Assembly (NCBI RefSeq): GCF_001305675.1
Contig: NZ_CP011853.1
Coordinates: 4,216,001-4,280,000, forward strand
DNA: 64,000 nt
Reading direction: 5' to 3'
DNA from: Gordonia phthalatica
GTDB lineage: Bacteria; Actinomycetota; Actinomycetes; Mycobacteriales; Mycobacteriaceae
This document shows positions 51,693 through 59,081 of this stretch, piece after piece. Within the stretch, counting starts at the first letter, position 1. The number at the start of each line of letters is the position of its first letter. The notes under the pieces were generated by a model, which was given only the letters and a program-made list of their open reading frames with translations, was not told the origin of the DNA and did no database searches. Position numbers and translations under genes: made by a program.

Positions 51693-52592
51693 TCAGAGCC
51701 CGAACGACACTCCGGTCAGGTCCTCCGACGCGGCCCACAGCTTCTCGGCGAGCCCGAGGTCGGAGGCCCTGGCCGACCGTCCGGCGAGGGCCGGGTGGCC
51801 ACGCATCTCGCGCATCTGGTCGGGGCCGACGTACGCACCGCCAGGCAGGTCCTGGCTCGCGGCGAACAGCGCGGGCCAGGCCCCCGCCTCGGCCGACTGC
51901 GCGATCACCTTGTTGCCGACGCGGCCGGCGGCGTCGAACAGGGGGTTGCCGGTGCGGGTCTGCAGGTTGGTCGCCGAGTAGCCGGGGTGCGCGGCGAGCG
52001 ACCGGACGGTCGAGCCCGCCGCGGTGAGTCGTCGCTGCAGTTCCAGCGCGAACAGCAGGTTCGCCAGTTTCGACTGCGCGTACGCTCCGCCGCGGCTGTA
52101 GGTGCGTCGCTCCCAGTTCAGGTCGCTGAGCTCGATGGTTCCGCCGCGATGCATGATCGAACTCATCGTGACGACGCGGTCGCGCACATGCGGCAGCAGC
52201 AGGTTCGTCAGGGCGAAGTGCCCGAGGTGGTTGGTGCCGAACTGGGTCTCGAACCCGTCTGCGGTGCGCCCCTGCGACACGTTCATGACGCCGGCATTGT
52301 TGATGAGGATGTCCAGGTCGCCGGTCCAGGCGTCGGCGAAGGCCCGGATGGAGGCGAGGTCTGCGAGGTCGAGCTGCCGCACCTCGGTCTCACCGCGGAT
52401 AGCCGTAGCGGCCGCTCTGCCGCGGGTCGGCTCGCGTACGGCGAGAACGACTCTCGCCCCGGCCTCGGACAGTTGTCGTGCCGCCACCTGACCCAGCCCG
52501 CTGTTGGCTCCGGTCACCACGACGGTCTTGCCCTCGAAGGACGGGAGATCGGCCGCTGTCCACTTCATCTCGTCATGTGCCATACCCATCAT
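51693..52592 (-). CDS. Short-chain dehydrogenase, retinol-dehydrogenase-like
   Basis: A ~300-residue SDR of the extended retinol-dehydrogenase/WW-oxidoreductase-like group: TGANSGLG, NNAG, FGTNHLGHFALT and YAQSKLAN with its Ser in MSSIMH. Such bacterial enzymes act on hydrophobic alcohols or ketones. Several ATGs compete (52592, 52589, 52583, 52568); none has a strong ribosome site. The gene starts just 11 bp after the stop of the VOC gene on the same strand, so the two may be cotranscribed. Confidence 0.82.
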   Translation of the reverse strand: MMGMAHDEMKWTAADLPSFEGKTVVVTGANSGLGQVAARQLSEAGARVVLAVREPTRGRAAATAIRGETEVRQLDLADLASIRAFADAWTGDLDILINNAGVMNVSQGRTADGFETQFGTNHLGHFALTNLLLPHVRDRVVTMSSIMHRGGTIELSDLNWERRTYSRGGAYAQSKLANLLFALELQRRLTAAGSTVRSLAAHPGYSATNLQTRTGNPLFDAAGRVGNKVIAQSAEAGAWPALFAASQDLPGGAYVGPDQMREMRGHPALAGRSARASDLGLAEKLWAASEDLTGVSFGL

Positions 52593-52603
52593 TCGTACAC
52601 TTC

Positions 52604-53137
52604 TCAGTCGGCGTCTGCTTCGCCCATCAGCGTCGCGTAGATGGACAGGTCGGTTCGCGGCCCGCCCGGCGTGGTGGCCCCGTACTTGTCGATCTCGGCC
52701 TGCAGATCCAGCGGCCGGGTCGGCGGGACGCCCGGGACCAGCTCGTCGGCGACGAACTCGTCGGGCACCAGCCACGTCACCTCGAACTCGATGCCGTCCG
52801 GATCTTGCCCGTACAGCGCCTTGGTCGCGGCGTGGTTGGCTGCGCCGGTCAGTGCGCCGGCCGCGGACATCTTCTCCCCCACCGTCACCATGTCGGCGAG
52901 GGTCTCCACCTCCCATGCCAGGTGGTACAGCCCGACGGCCCGGTTCGACGGCCGCGTCGACGCCGCCTGGAACAGGCCGAGGTCATGGTCGTTGGCCGAG
53001 TTCGCGCCGCGGAGGAACGCCGCGCCCGGGAAGTCGACGGGGAGCTTCACGAAGCCGAGGACCTGCGTGTAGAACTCGACGCTGCGGTCGACGTCGGACA
53101 CGTACAGCACCGCGTGGTTGAGGCTGCGGATGGACAT
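52604..53137 (-). CDS. VOC-family dioxygenase-like protein
   Basis: A 177-residue vicinal-oxygen-chelate protein with SLNHAVLYVSDVDRSVEFYT, VGLYHLAWEVETL and GIEFEVTW. The two His and the Glu are placed like the iron ligands of small catechol 2,3-dioxygenases, so it could be a ring-cleaving enzyme or a glyoxalase relative. AGGAG lies about 11 bases upstream of the ATG at 53137. It pairs with the following SDR rather than with the main aromatic cluster. Confidence 0.78.
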   Translation of the reverse strand: MSIRSLNHAVLYVSDVDRSVEFYTQVLGFVKLPVDFPGAAFLRGANSANDHDLGLFQAASTRPSNRAVGLYHLAWEVETLADMVTVGEKMSAAGALTGAANHAATKALYGQDPDGIEFEVTWLVPDEFVADELVPGVPPTRPLDLQAEIDKYGATTPGGPRTDLSIYATLMGEADAD

Positions 53138-53241
53138 TTCAGTTGTGCTCCTGGGAGATAGGGGTTCGGGCTGCTGACCATCTTCACTGCCGCGCCCGCA
53201 GAACGCACAACGCTGTCCGCGTGGGTGGGATTCCCGCGGGA

Positions 53242-53571
53242 TCAGGCCGCGATCATCGACGCCATCAGGACGTACAGCGCAGTCCCGGAGAAGATGCTCA
53301 GCGTCATGCTGCCGCGCCACAGGTGCAGACCGATCGTCACCGCGAGAGCGACCACCACCGGCCCGATGGACGCGAAAGACGACGGCTCGGTGTCGCGGAG
53401 CGTGTAGGCGGCGAGGATGACCATGATGCCGACGGGCATGCGGTCGCCGAGGACGGCCAGCGGGCGGCTGTCGCGCAGCGGCGCGAGCATCGCGAACGGC
53501 AGCGCACGCAGCAGCCACGTGATCGACGCCGAGATCAGGACGGCGACGAGAATGTAGGTCGGGTCATGCAT
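53242..53571 (-). CDS. azlD: Branched-chain amino acid exporter subunit AzlD
   Basis: A 109-residue membrane protein with four predicted helices and the AzlD pattern RALPFAMLAPLRDSRPLAVLGDRMPVGIMVILAAY (spread over residues ~22-57). Together with AzlC it forms an exporter for branched-chain amino acids or analogues. It overlaps the azlC stop by eight bases. Confidence 0.85.
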   Translation of the reverse strand: MHDPTYILVAVLISASITWLLRALPFAMLAPLRDSRPLAVLGDRMPVGIMVILAAYTLRDTEPSSFASIGPVVVALAVTIGLHLWRGSMTLSIFSGTALYVLMASMIAA

Positions 53572-54292
53572 CGCGGTTCCTCCGCATCGTGACGAGGTGG
53601 GTGCCGACCAGCGCCGCGACGAACAGGCCCATCGCGATCACCAGCATGTTCTCTTTCGAGACGACGCCGGCGACGAGCGCGCACCCGAGGGCGAGGATCG
53701 GGATCGGCACCGACCGTCGAACCTTGTAGGCCTCCATCCCCAGGACCAGGAACAGTGCGGTGACCGCGAAGTCCAGTCCGACGACGCTCGACGGGATCAG
53801 CGTTCCCAGGCCGGCGCCCAGCGCGACCAGGCCGACCCACGCGGCGTGAAACGTGGCCTGAATGCTGATGATCCGCGCACGCGACCAGGTCGCCGACTCC
53901 GGGTTCGCAGTCAACGCGTAGGCTTCGTCGGTCAGCGAGAAGGTGCTGTACGCCTTCCATCCGCGGCCGGTGACCCGGTGCAGCGGAAAGGTCAACGCAT
54001 AGAACACGTGACGGAAGTTCACCAGCAGGCTGCTGACCGCGATCTGCGCGAACGGGGCTGCCGCGGCGAGCATTCCGACGAGGAGGAACTCCAGCGAGCC
54101 CGCGTAGACCACCGCGGCGAGCACCGGTCCGAGCCACCACGGCAGACCCGACTTCACCACCAGCACGCCGAGCGCCAGTCCCAGCGGAATCACGGCGGCA
54201 CACGCGGGAAGGACGATCCGCCACCCAGCAGCCACCTCGCTGCGGGTGTCGCGATCGTCGAGGACTGCGGTCTCGACATCGGTCGTGGTCAT
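53564..54292 (-). CDS. azlC: Branched-chain amino acid exporter subunit AzlC
   Basis: A 242-residue membrane protein with about seven helices. VLPACAAVIPLGLALGVLVV, the VYAGSLEFLLVG segment and LVNFRHVFYALT are AzlC hallmarks. It is transcribed with azlD and divergently from an Lrp/AsnC regulator, the usual arrangement for amino-acid efflux. A -10-like TAGCAT lies six bases before the ATG, so the mRNA is probably leaderless. Confidence 0.9.
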   Translation of the reverse strand: MTTTDVETAVLDDRDTRSEVAAGWRIVLPACAAVIPLGLALGVLVVKSGLPWWLGPVLAAVVYAGSLEFLLVGMLAAAAPFAQIAVSSLLVNFRHVFYALTFPLHRVTGRGWKAYSTFSLTDEAYALTANPESATWSRARIISIQATFHAAWVGLVALGAGLGTLIPSSVVGLDFAVTALFLVLGMEAYKVRRSVPIPILALGCALVAGVVSKENMLVIAMGLFVAALVGTHLVTMRRNRDA

Positions 54293-54298
54293 GCAGCA

Positions 54299-54349
54299 AT
54301 GCTAGGAAAGATCGCTCACGCTTGGGTTGCCACTTCCCGCCGCTAGAAT
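54299..54349. promoter_or_regulatory. Divergent leaderless promoters of azlC and lrp-like gene
   Basis: On the minus strand TAGCAT (54304-54299) and on the plus strand TAGAAT (54344-54349) each precede their ATG by exactly six bases. The 39 bp between them must hold both -35 regions and any Lrp binding site. Confidence 0.6.
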
Positions 54350-54355
54350 CTCCAT

Positions 54356-54808
54356 ATGCGCAATAAACCGACGATTGATGATCTGGATCGGGCAATCATT
54401 GCCGAACTCGAGAACGGCGGTCGTCTGAGCAACACCGAACTCGCTCGCCGCGTCGGCCTGACGCCCGCACCGTGCCTGCGGCGCGTGCAGCGGATGGAGC
54501 GCGACGGCGTGATCCGTGGCTACCGCGCCGTGATCGACCCGAAGAACGGCGGACGCGGATTCGAGGTGATCGTCGCCATCGACATCGCCGTGAACGACGG
54601 CGAGACCATCGAAGACTTCGAGACCGCCGCCACCCGAGTCCCGGAGGTCACCGAGATCCGCCGGATGTTCGGTCAGCCCGACTACTACCTTCGCGTTCAG
54701 GTCGCCGACCCGGAAGCGTACGAGGCCCTCGCCGTCGGCGTGCTGTCACGGCTGCCCGCGGTGAACCGACTGCTGTCGCATCAGACTATGCGTCTGGTCA
54801 AGGGCTGA
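54356..54808 (+). CDS. Lrp/AsnC-family regulator
   Basis: A 150-residue feast/famine regulator. The N-terminal HTH (LDRAIIAELENGGRLSNTEL, then ARRVGLTPAPCLRRVQRM) is followed by the RAM ligand domain with VTEIRRMFGQPDYYLRVQV. Divergent placement from azlCD implies that it controls amino-acid export, probably in response to leucine or a related amino acid. A TAGAAT box six bases before the ATG indicates a leaderless transcript. Confidence 0.92.
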   Translation: MRNKPTIDDLDRAIIAELENGGRLSNTELARRVGLTPAPCLRRVQRMERDGVIRGYRAVIDPKNGGRGFEVIVAIDIAVNDGETIEDFETAATRVPEVTEIRRMFGQPDYYLRVQVADPEAYEALAVGVLSRLPAVNRLLSHQTMRLVKG

Positions 54809-54944
54809 GTCCGCATCGAGAATGACGGGCCACTGAGCGGGATCGGACGCCTCCGACAATGCTTTCATCCAGTGTGATGAGAACAGTTGTCCCCGCCCGG
54901 GCAGCCCCGCAGACTCAGATCATGATCGAGCAGGAGGCCCTGAT

Positions 54945-55424
54945 ATGACTGCCGCACCGTCACTTCGCATCGCCATCGAGTACCCCGACGGACCCGACTC
55001 CGCCCGCTGGGTGGAGTTGACCGACGTCGGCAGCCGCGGATCGAAGCGAGTCCGGGCCGCGACGCTGCTCGACGCACAGAAACGCACGGCGACGGCGTCC
55101 GACGACGTCTTCGTCGATCTCGACGTCCTCGTCGCCTCCAGCGTCAGCGAGGCCTACGACCGCTACCGGCGGATCCGTCCCGGCTGGCAGCCCGGTGCCC
55201 GAGTGCCCAGTCTGGTCCACCCCGGCACGGTCGACACGCTCGCCGGCCTGCTCGCGGACATCGCCGTCACCGGCGTCGCCGACGGCGTCACCCTGACCTC
55301 GAGGGACGCCGAGCAGCTCCTCGACCTGATCTACGGCGACCTCGCCGAGCGTCTCGCCGTGCACGGCACCGACGTCCACTTCCGTCCGCGCGACCGGGAG
55401 CAGGTCGTCCAGAGGGCCTCGTAG
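54945..55424 (+). CDS. Hypothetical protein
   Basis: A 159-residue soluble protein with AGGAGG just before its ATG. The second half, HPGTVDTLAGLLADIAVTG followed by VADGVTL, recalls the C-terminal end of luciferase-like flavin monooxygenases, where a TLxGLLxD...ADGV segment occurs. The N-terminal half (RIAIEYPDGPDSARWVELTD) is not recognised. It could be a relic or a stand-alone relative of that family. It is isolated, with a 136-bp gap on its left and 62 bp on its right. Confidence 0.6.
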   Translation: MTAAPSLRIAIEYPDGPDSARWVELTDVGSRGSKRVRAATLLDAQKRTATASDDVFVDLDVLVASSVSEAYDRYRRIRPGWQPGARVPSLVHPGTVDTLAGLLADIAVTGVADGVTLTSRDAEQLLDLIYGDLAERLAVHGTDVHFRPRDREQVVQRAS

Positions 55425-55452
55425 CCGATCCCTCGATGTCGGCGGTCGCCGA

Positions 55453-55458
55453 TATACT
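55453..55458 (+). promoter_or_regulatory. -10 box of small membrane protein gene
   Basis: TATACT lies about 29 bp before the ATG at 55487, with GAGGG as ribosome site at 55476-55480. Confidence 0.4.
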
Positions 55459-55486
55459 TCGCCCGACCGACGATCGAGGGAATCGC

Positions 55487-55711
55487 ATGGGCAAGTGGGT
55501 CACAGTTCAGATCGTGGGCGTCGCGCTCTTCGTCATCGGGATTCAGGGCGCGATCCGCGTCCTGGTCGACCATTCCAACCGCGGTCTGGTGTCGTGGATA
55601 CCGAGCGGATTCGGCGGCGCGCTGACCGCCGACGTCGTACTGGTGGTCGTGGGGTCGGCTCTCGCCTGGCTGGGCGATGTGCGGCGCCGCGAGACCGCCG
55701 ACGAGCAGTAG
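55487..55711 (+). CDS. Small two-helix membrane protein
   Basis: A 74-residue protein with two predicted membrane helices (about 7-26 and 42-62) and a charged C-terminus (RRRETADEQ). The ATG at 55487 is favoured by GAGGG six bases upstream and a TATACT promoter. No family recognised. It is convergent with the sigma-factor gene, 19 bp away. Confidence 0.6.
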   Translation: MGKWVTVQIVGVALFVIGIQGAIRVLVDHSNRGLVSWIPSGFGGALTADVVLVVVGSALAWLGDVRRRETADEQ

Positions 55712-55730
55712 CCGGGACACCCCGCGATCA

Positions 55731-56615
55731 TCACCGATCGCCCTCCGGCGCGTCCGGCAGATCCATCTGCGCCAGACGCTTCTGGTCGACGAGCGAGGTG
55801 ATCGCGACCAGCCGACCGTCGGCGATGGAGCAGACCATGATGCCGAGCGGCTTCCCGCTGCGGCTCCACGAGATGATTCCCGGTCGGCCGTCGACGGAGA
55901 CTCGGGCCGCCACTGCGTTGGCTCGATGTCCCCGGCGGACCGCATCGACGACCTGATCGGCGCCGGCGCCCACGACGTCCCCGCGCGCGGTGATCCTCCG
56001 CCACCGGACGTCGGGGTCCAGGATGTCCAGGAGCCGCTCGAAGTCGCCCGTTCGTGAGGTGTCGAGAAAGGCATCGACCACCTCCCGCTGCTGTCGTCGG
56101 GTCTCCACCGGCGGGGCGGCGCCGCGAACCTTGCGTCGCGCTCGGCTCGCCAACATCTTCGCGGCGTCGGGCGTCCGTTCCAGGATCGTCGCGATCTCGG
56201 CGAACGGCACCGCGAATGTGTCGTGGAGGACGAACGCCAACCGCTCGTCGGGTCGGAGCGTCTCCAGCACCACCAGCAGCGCCGCCCCGACGTTGTCCGC
56301 CATCACCGCGGCGTCCTCGGGGAGATCCTCGTCGGCGGTGATCACGAAGGCCGGATCGCCATCGTCGACCGCGAGCAGCGATTCGCGTCGCGCCGCCCCC
56401 GACCGAATCCCATCGATGCAGATCCGACTGACCACGGTAGTCAGCCACCCGGGCAGGTTGGTGATGACGTCGGTGTCACTGCGAGACAACCGAATCCATG
56501 CCTCCTGGACGGCATCCTCGGCGTCGGCGCGAGAACCGAGCATTCGATGGGCGATCGCCGTCAACCGGGGCCGTTCCGCGTGGAAGGCGGCGGTGACGTC
56601 GTCCTGGTGAGACAT
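55731..56615 (-). CDS. ECF41-type RNA polymerase sigma factor with SnoaL-like tail
   Basis: A 294-residue ECF sigma factor (SigJ/ECF41 group). Sigma region 2 contains HRMLGSRADAEDAVQEAWIR, and region 4 contains TLRPDERLAFVLHDTFAVPF and ILERTPDAAKMLASRARRKV. A ~120-residue C-terminal SnoaL-like domain (from about residue 170) replaces a separate anti-sigma factor and usually modulates activity in cis. ECF41 genes are often next to an oxidoreductase or DoxX-type gene they control. Here a DoxX-like gene is divergent, 79 bp away. Confidence 0.9.
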   Translation of the reverse strand: MSHQDDVTAAFHAERPRLTAIAHRMLGSRADAEDAVQEAWIRLSRSDTDVITNLPGWLTTVVSRICIDGIRSGAARRESLLAVDDGDPAFVITADEDLPEDAAVMADNVGAALLVVLETLRPDERLAFVLHDTFAVPFAEIATILERTPDAAKMLASRARRKVRGAAPPVETRRQQREVVDAFLDTSRTGDFERLLDILDPDVRWRRITARGDVVGAGADQVVDAVRRGHRANAVAARVSVDGRPGIISWSRSGKPLGIMVCSIADGRLVAITSLVDQKRLAQMDLPDAPEGDR

Positions 56616-56694
56616 CTGTTACCTCTCGTCGATCCACTTCGTCATCAGTCATGACGGTTCACCTCGAATCGACGTAACCACGCAGGAGGTACTC

Positions 56695-57078
56695 ATGAAC
56701 ACCACTCTCTGGATCCTCACGTCGGTGCTCGCCGGCGCGTTCACAATCGGCGGCATCGCCCAGATGACGATGCCGATCGAGAAGTACCGGTCGCTCGCGA
56801 CCAGTCAGCACTGGGTCGACGACTTCGGCCCCGGAAAGCTGAAGGCGGTCGGCGCAATCAAGACGACCGGAGCCCTCGGGCTGGTCGTGCCCGCCATCGG
56901 CGACATCGCCCCGGTCCTCGTGCCGCTCGCAGCGTGCGGGCTCATGCTGTTCATGAGCGGCGCGGCGACGACGCGCCTCCGCTGCAGTGAATGGGGATCG
57001 ATGGTCGGCGACATGGCCTTCATCGCGCTGTTCGCGTTCATCGCGTGGGGCCGCTTCGATCTCGCTCCGTTCGCCTGA
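56695..57078 (+). CDS. DoxX-like membrane protein
   Basis: A 127-residue four-helix membrane protein of the DoxX-like group: GGIAQMTMPIEKYRSL, the GKLKAVGAIKTTGALGL helix and a terminal RLRCSEW plus IALFAFIAWGRF. AGGAGG precedes the ATG. It is divergent from the ECF41-type sigma gene and is its likely target. The biochemical role of small DoxX proteins is uncertain. Confidence 0.82.
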   Translation: MNTTLWILTSVLAGAFTIGGIAQMTMPIEKYRSLATSQHWVDDFGPGKLKAVGAIKTTGALGLVVPAIGDIAPVLVPLAACGLMLFMSGAATTRLRCSEWGSMVGDMAFIALFAFIAWGRFDLAPFA

Positions 57079-57089
57079 GCCACACGTTC

Positions 57090-57139
57090 CGACATTCAGC
57101 AAATTTTGTTTGCTGAATGTCGAGCGTTCGGCTTACACT
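57090..57139 (+). promoter_or_regulatory. Palindromic operator plus -10 box, copy A
   Basis: A perfect 14-bp dyad (57090-57103 with 57109-57122) contains the core AGCAAATTTTGTTTGCT (57098-57114). The -10 box TACACT (57134-57139) begins 20 bases after the core ends. Copy B at 58502-58543 has the same core arms and spacing. Confidence 0.65.
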
Positions 57140-57177
57140 TCCTTCAGGAACGGGAACGTCGACGGTGGGGATTTGTG

Positions 57178-57438
57178 ATGGCAGACAAGGCGCGTAAGCA
57201 CGTCAAGGTCTTGTTTCTGGTGTTGATCGCGACGGTCGCCCTGGCAGCGGCCGTGGTCGCCACGGGCGGCAGCAGCATCCTCCTCGCAGTTCTCGCGACG
57301 ATGGTTGCCATCGAGTTGCTGACCATAGGGCGGATCGCCGATCGCGGACTCAGCCTCGACTGCACTCCGCGGAGCATCGACGCCGCCTCCGAGGTCGCGC
57401 CGCTCAAGCGCGCCGGCGGTCTGCACCGCGCGGCCTGA
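57178..57438 (+). CDS. Small membrane protein, paralogue A
   Basis: An 86-residue protein with a basic N-terminus (DKARKHVK), two closely spaced hydrophobic segments (about 11-28 and 32-50, split by ATGGSSIL) and a hydrophilic tail. It is clearly paralogous to the protein at 58575: both share an ALxAAVxxTGGxxILxAVLxxxxAxELLxIGRI pattern. GGTGGGG lies seven bases before the ATG. Function unknown. The identical promoter architecture of the two genes points to co-regulation. Confidence 0.7.
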   Translation: MADKARKHVKVLFLVLIATVALAAAVVATGGSSILLAVLATMVAIELLTIGRIADRGLSLDCTPRSIDAASEVAPLKRAGGLHRAA

Positions 57439-57453
57439 CCGACTTCTCCGACG

Positions 57454-58401
57454 TCAGGGCAGCGTGTGCCCTGCCGCCGAGAACAGGGCATACCACTCGG
57501 GCCGAGTCAGCACCAGGTCCGACCCGGCAGCCGCGTCCGCGATGCGCTGCGGCGAGGTGGTGCCCAGCACCACCTGGAATCCGGCGGGGTGCCTTGTGAT
57601 CCACGCGGTCGCGATCGCCGTCGGAGTGACGTCGTACTTCGCCGCCAGCCGATCGAGTTCGGCGTTCAGCTCCGGGTGGTCCGGAGAATCGAAGAAGACG
57701 CCGTCGAAGAAGCCCTTCTGAAACGGCGACCACGCCTGCAGCGTGATCCCGTGCAGACGGGAGTAGTCGACGACGCCGCCACCGTCGCGGGTCACCGAGT
57801 CGTCGTAGCCGATCATGTTCGACGCGAGTCCCTGCGTGAAGATCGGCGCATGCGTCAGCGAGAGCTGGACCTGATTGACGATGATCGGCTGCCGCACAGC
57901 GGTTTTCAGCAGGTCGATCTGCCGAGGCGTGTGATTGGAGACGCCGAACTGTCGCACCTTGCCCGCTGCTTCGAGGTCGTCGAAGGCGCGCGCCACCTCC
58001 GCCGGTTCCACGAGCGCGTCAGGGCGGTGCAGCAGCAGGATGTCGAGGTAGTCGGTTCCCAGCGCAGTGAGCGAGCCCTCCACCGACGAGACGATGTGCT
58101 CGTACGAGTTGTCGTAGTGGAAGACCTTGGGCGCGATGATTCCGCATTTGCTCTGCAGCGTGATCTCCGACCGCTCCGTACCGCTGAGGTTCAGCGCTTC
58201 CCGAAAGCGCCGCTCGCAGTGGTGGACGCCGCCGCCCGGATGGTTGAAGCCGTACAGGTCGGCGTGGTCGAAGAAGTCGATCCCCGCCTCCCGCGCCGCG
58301 TCGTACAGAGCGCGAATCTCATCGTCACTCTTGTCGGCGATCCGCATCATGCCCGCGATGATGTTGGGCGCCGTCGCACCGCCGAAAGGCACAGTCTTCA
58401 T
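57454..58401 (-). CDS. Aldo/keto reductase
   Basis: A 315-residue NADPH-dependent oxidoreductase of the YdhF-like AKR group. The catalytic tetrad is D45, Y50 (FDHADLYG), K85 (LQSKCG) and H125 (LLLHRPD). GVSNHTPRQIDLL and the C-terminal cofactor segment VVLGTTSPQRIADA are also present. It would reduce aldehydes or ketones. GGAGGAG lies six bases before the ATG. It is embedded between the two small membrane paralogues and convergent with the first one; a 7-bp hairpin lies at its 3' end (57455-57473). Confidence 0.9.
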   Translation of the reverse strand: MKTVPFGGATAPNIIAGMMRIADKSDDEIRALYDAAREAGIDFFDHADLYGFNHPGGGVHHCERRFREALNLSGTERSEITLQSKCGIIAPKVFHYDNSYEHIVSSVEGSLTALGTDYLDILLLHRPDALVEPAEVARAFDDLEAAGKVRQFGVSNHTPRQIDLLKTAVRQPIIVNQVQLSLTHAPIFTQGLASNMIGYDDSVTRDGGGVVDYSRLHGITLQAWSPFQKGFFDGVFFDSPDHPELNAELDRLAAKYDVTPTAIATAWITRHPAGFQVVLGTTSPQRIADAAAGSDLVLTRPEWYALFSAAGHTLP

Positions 58402-58501
58402 CGGTTCTCCTCCGCATCCAGCCGTCGCAGGAAGCGTAGTTGACAGCGAGGACGCACATGCCGCTCCGAGAGTTTCACAGCCGACGCACCACCGCCATCT
58501 C

Positions 58502-58543
58502 AGCAAATCTTATTTGCTACAAGTCGTCCGATCGGCCTACACT
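58502..58543 (+). promoter_or_regulatory. Palindromic operator plus -10 box, copy B
   Basis: AGCAAATCTTATTTGCT (58502-58518) is a dyad with 7-bp arms. TACACT (58538-58543) begins 20 bases after its end, exactly as in copy A, with a similar GTCG...TCGGC spacer. Confidence 0.65.
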
Positions 58544-58574
58544 CGGCGCGGAGGACTGAACGGACGGTGGGGAA

Positions 58575-58820
58575 ATGAGCCCAATGGATCGACAGCGCAA
58601 GAACGTGACGATCGCGCTTCTGCTGTTGGCGGCGACGATCGCACTGACTGCGGCAGTCATCCTGACCGGGGGCGACGACATCCTCGTAGCCGTACTCCTC
58701 GGCCTGATTGCTGCCGAGTTGCTTGTGATCGGTCGGATCACCGAGGCGCGGGGCGACAGCGCACTGGCTCCGGACGACGCCGAGTCGGTGAACATGGACG
58801 AGGACGCTGTCAGCCGATAG
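58575..58820 (+). CDS. Small membrane protein, paralogue B
   Basis: An 81-residue protein with basic N-terminus (MDRQRKNV), a hydrophobic hairpin (about 12-47) broken by LTGGDDIL and an acidic tail. It is paralogous to the protein at 57178. GGTGGGG sits directly upstream of the ATG at 58575; a second ATG at 58584 is possible. The 261 bp that follow (58821-59081) hold no gene that I can support. Confidence 0.68.
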   Translation: MSPMDRQRKNVTIALLLLAATIALTAAVILTGGDDILVAVLLGLIAAELLVIGRITEARGDSALAPDDAESVNMDEDAVSR

Positions 58821-59081
58821 GCGTCGAGGCGGGTCGCGAGACCGCTTGATGTAGGTTCCGCTGAGGTTTGTCAGTCGACGGACGCGCTACCTGCAGGTTT
58901 CCATCATGTGTCAGTGAACGATTCCGCGCCAGCCTGTCAGAAAATCCTCCCTCAGAGCTCATTCCATCCACGCCCTTCTCCACAACCTCGTTGAGGAGCC
59001 CTCTCATCGCTTCATCACAGTGACGTAACACGTGACCAATCCGTGTCGTGCCCAGAGGATGTGTCACTGCCGCGTGGGACG

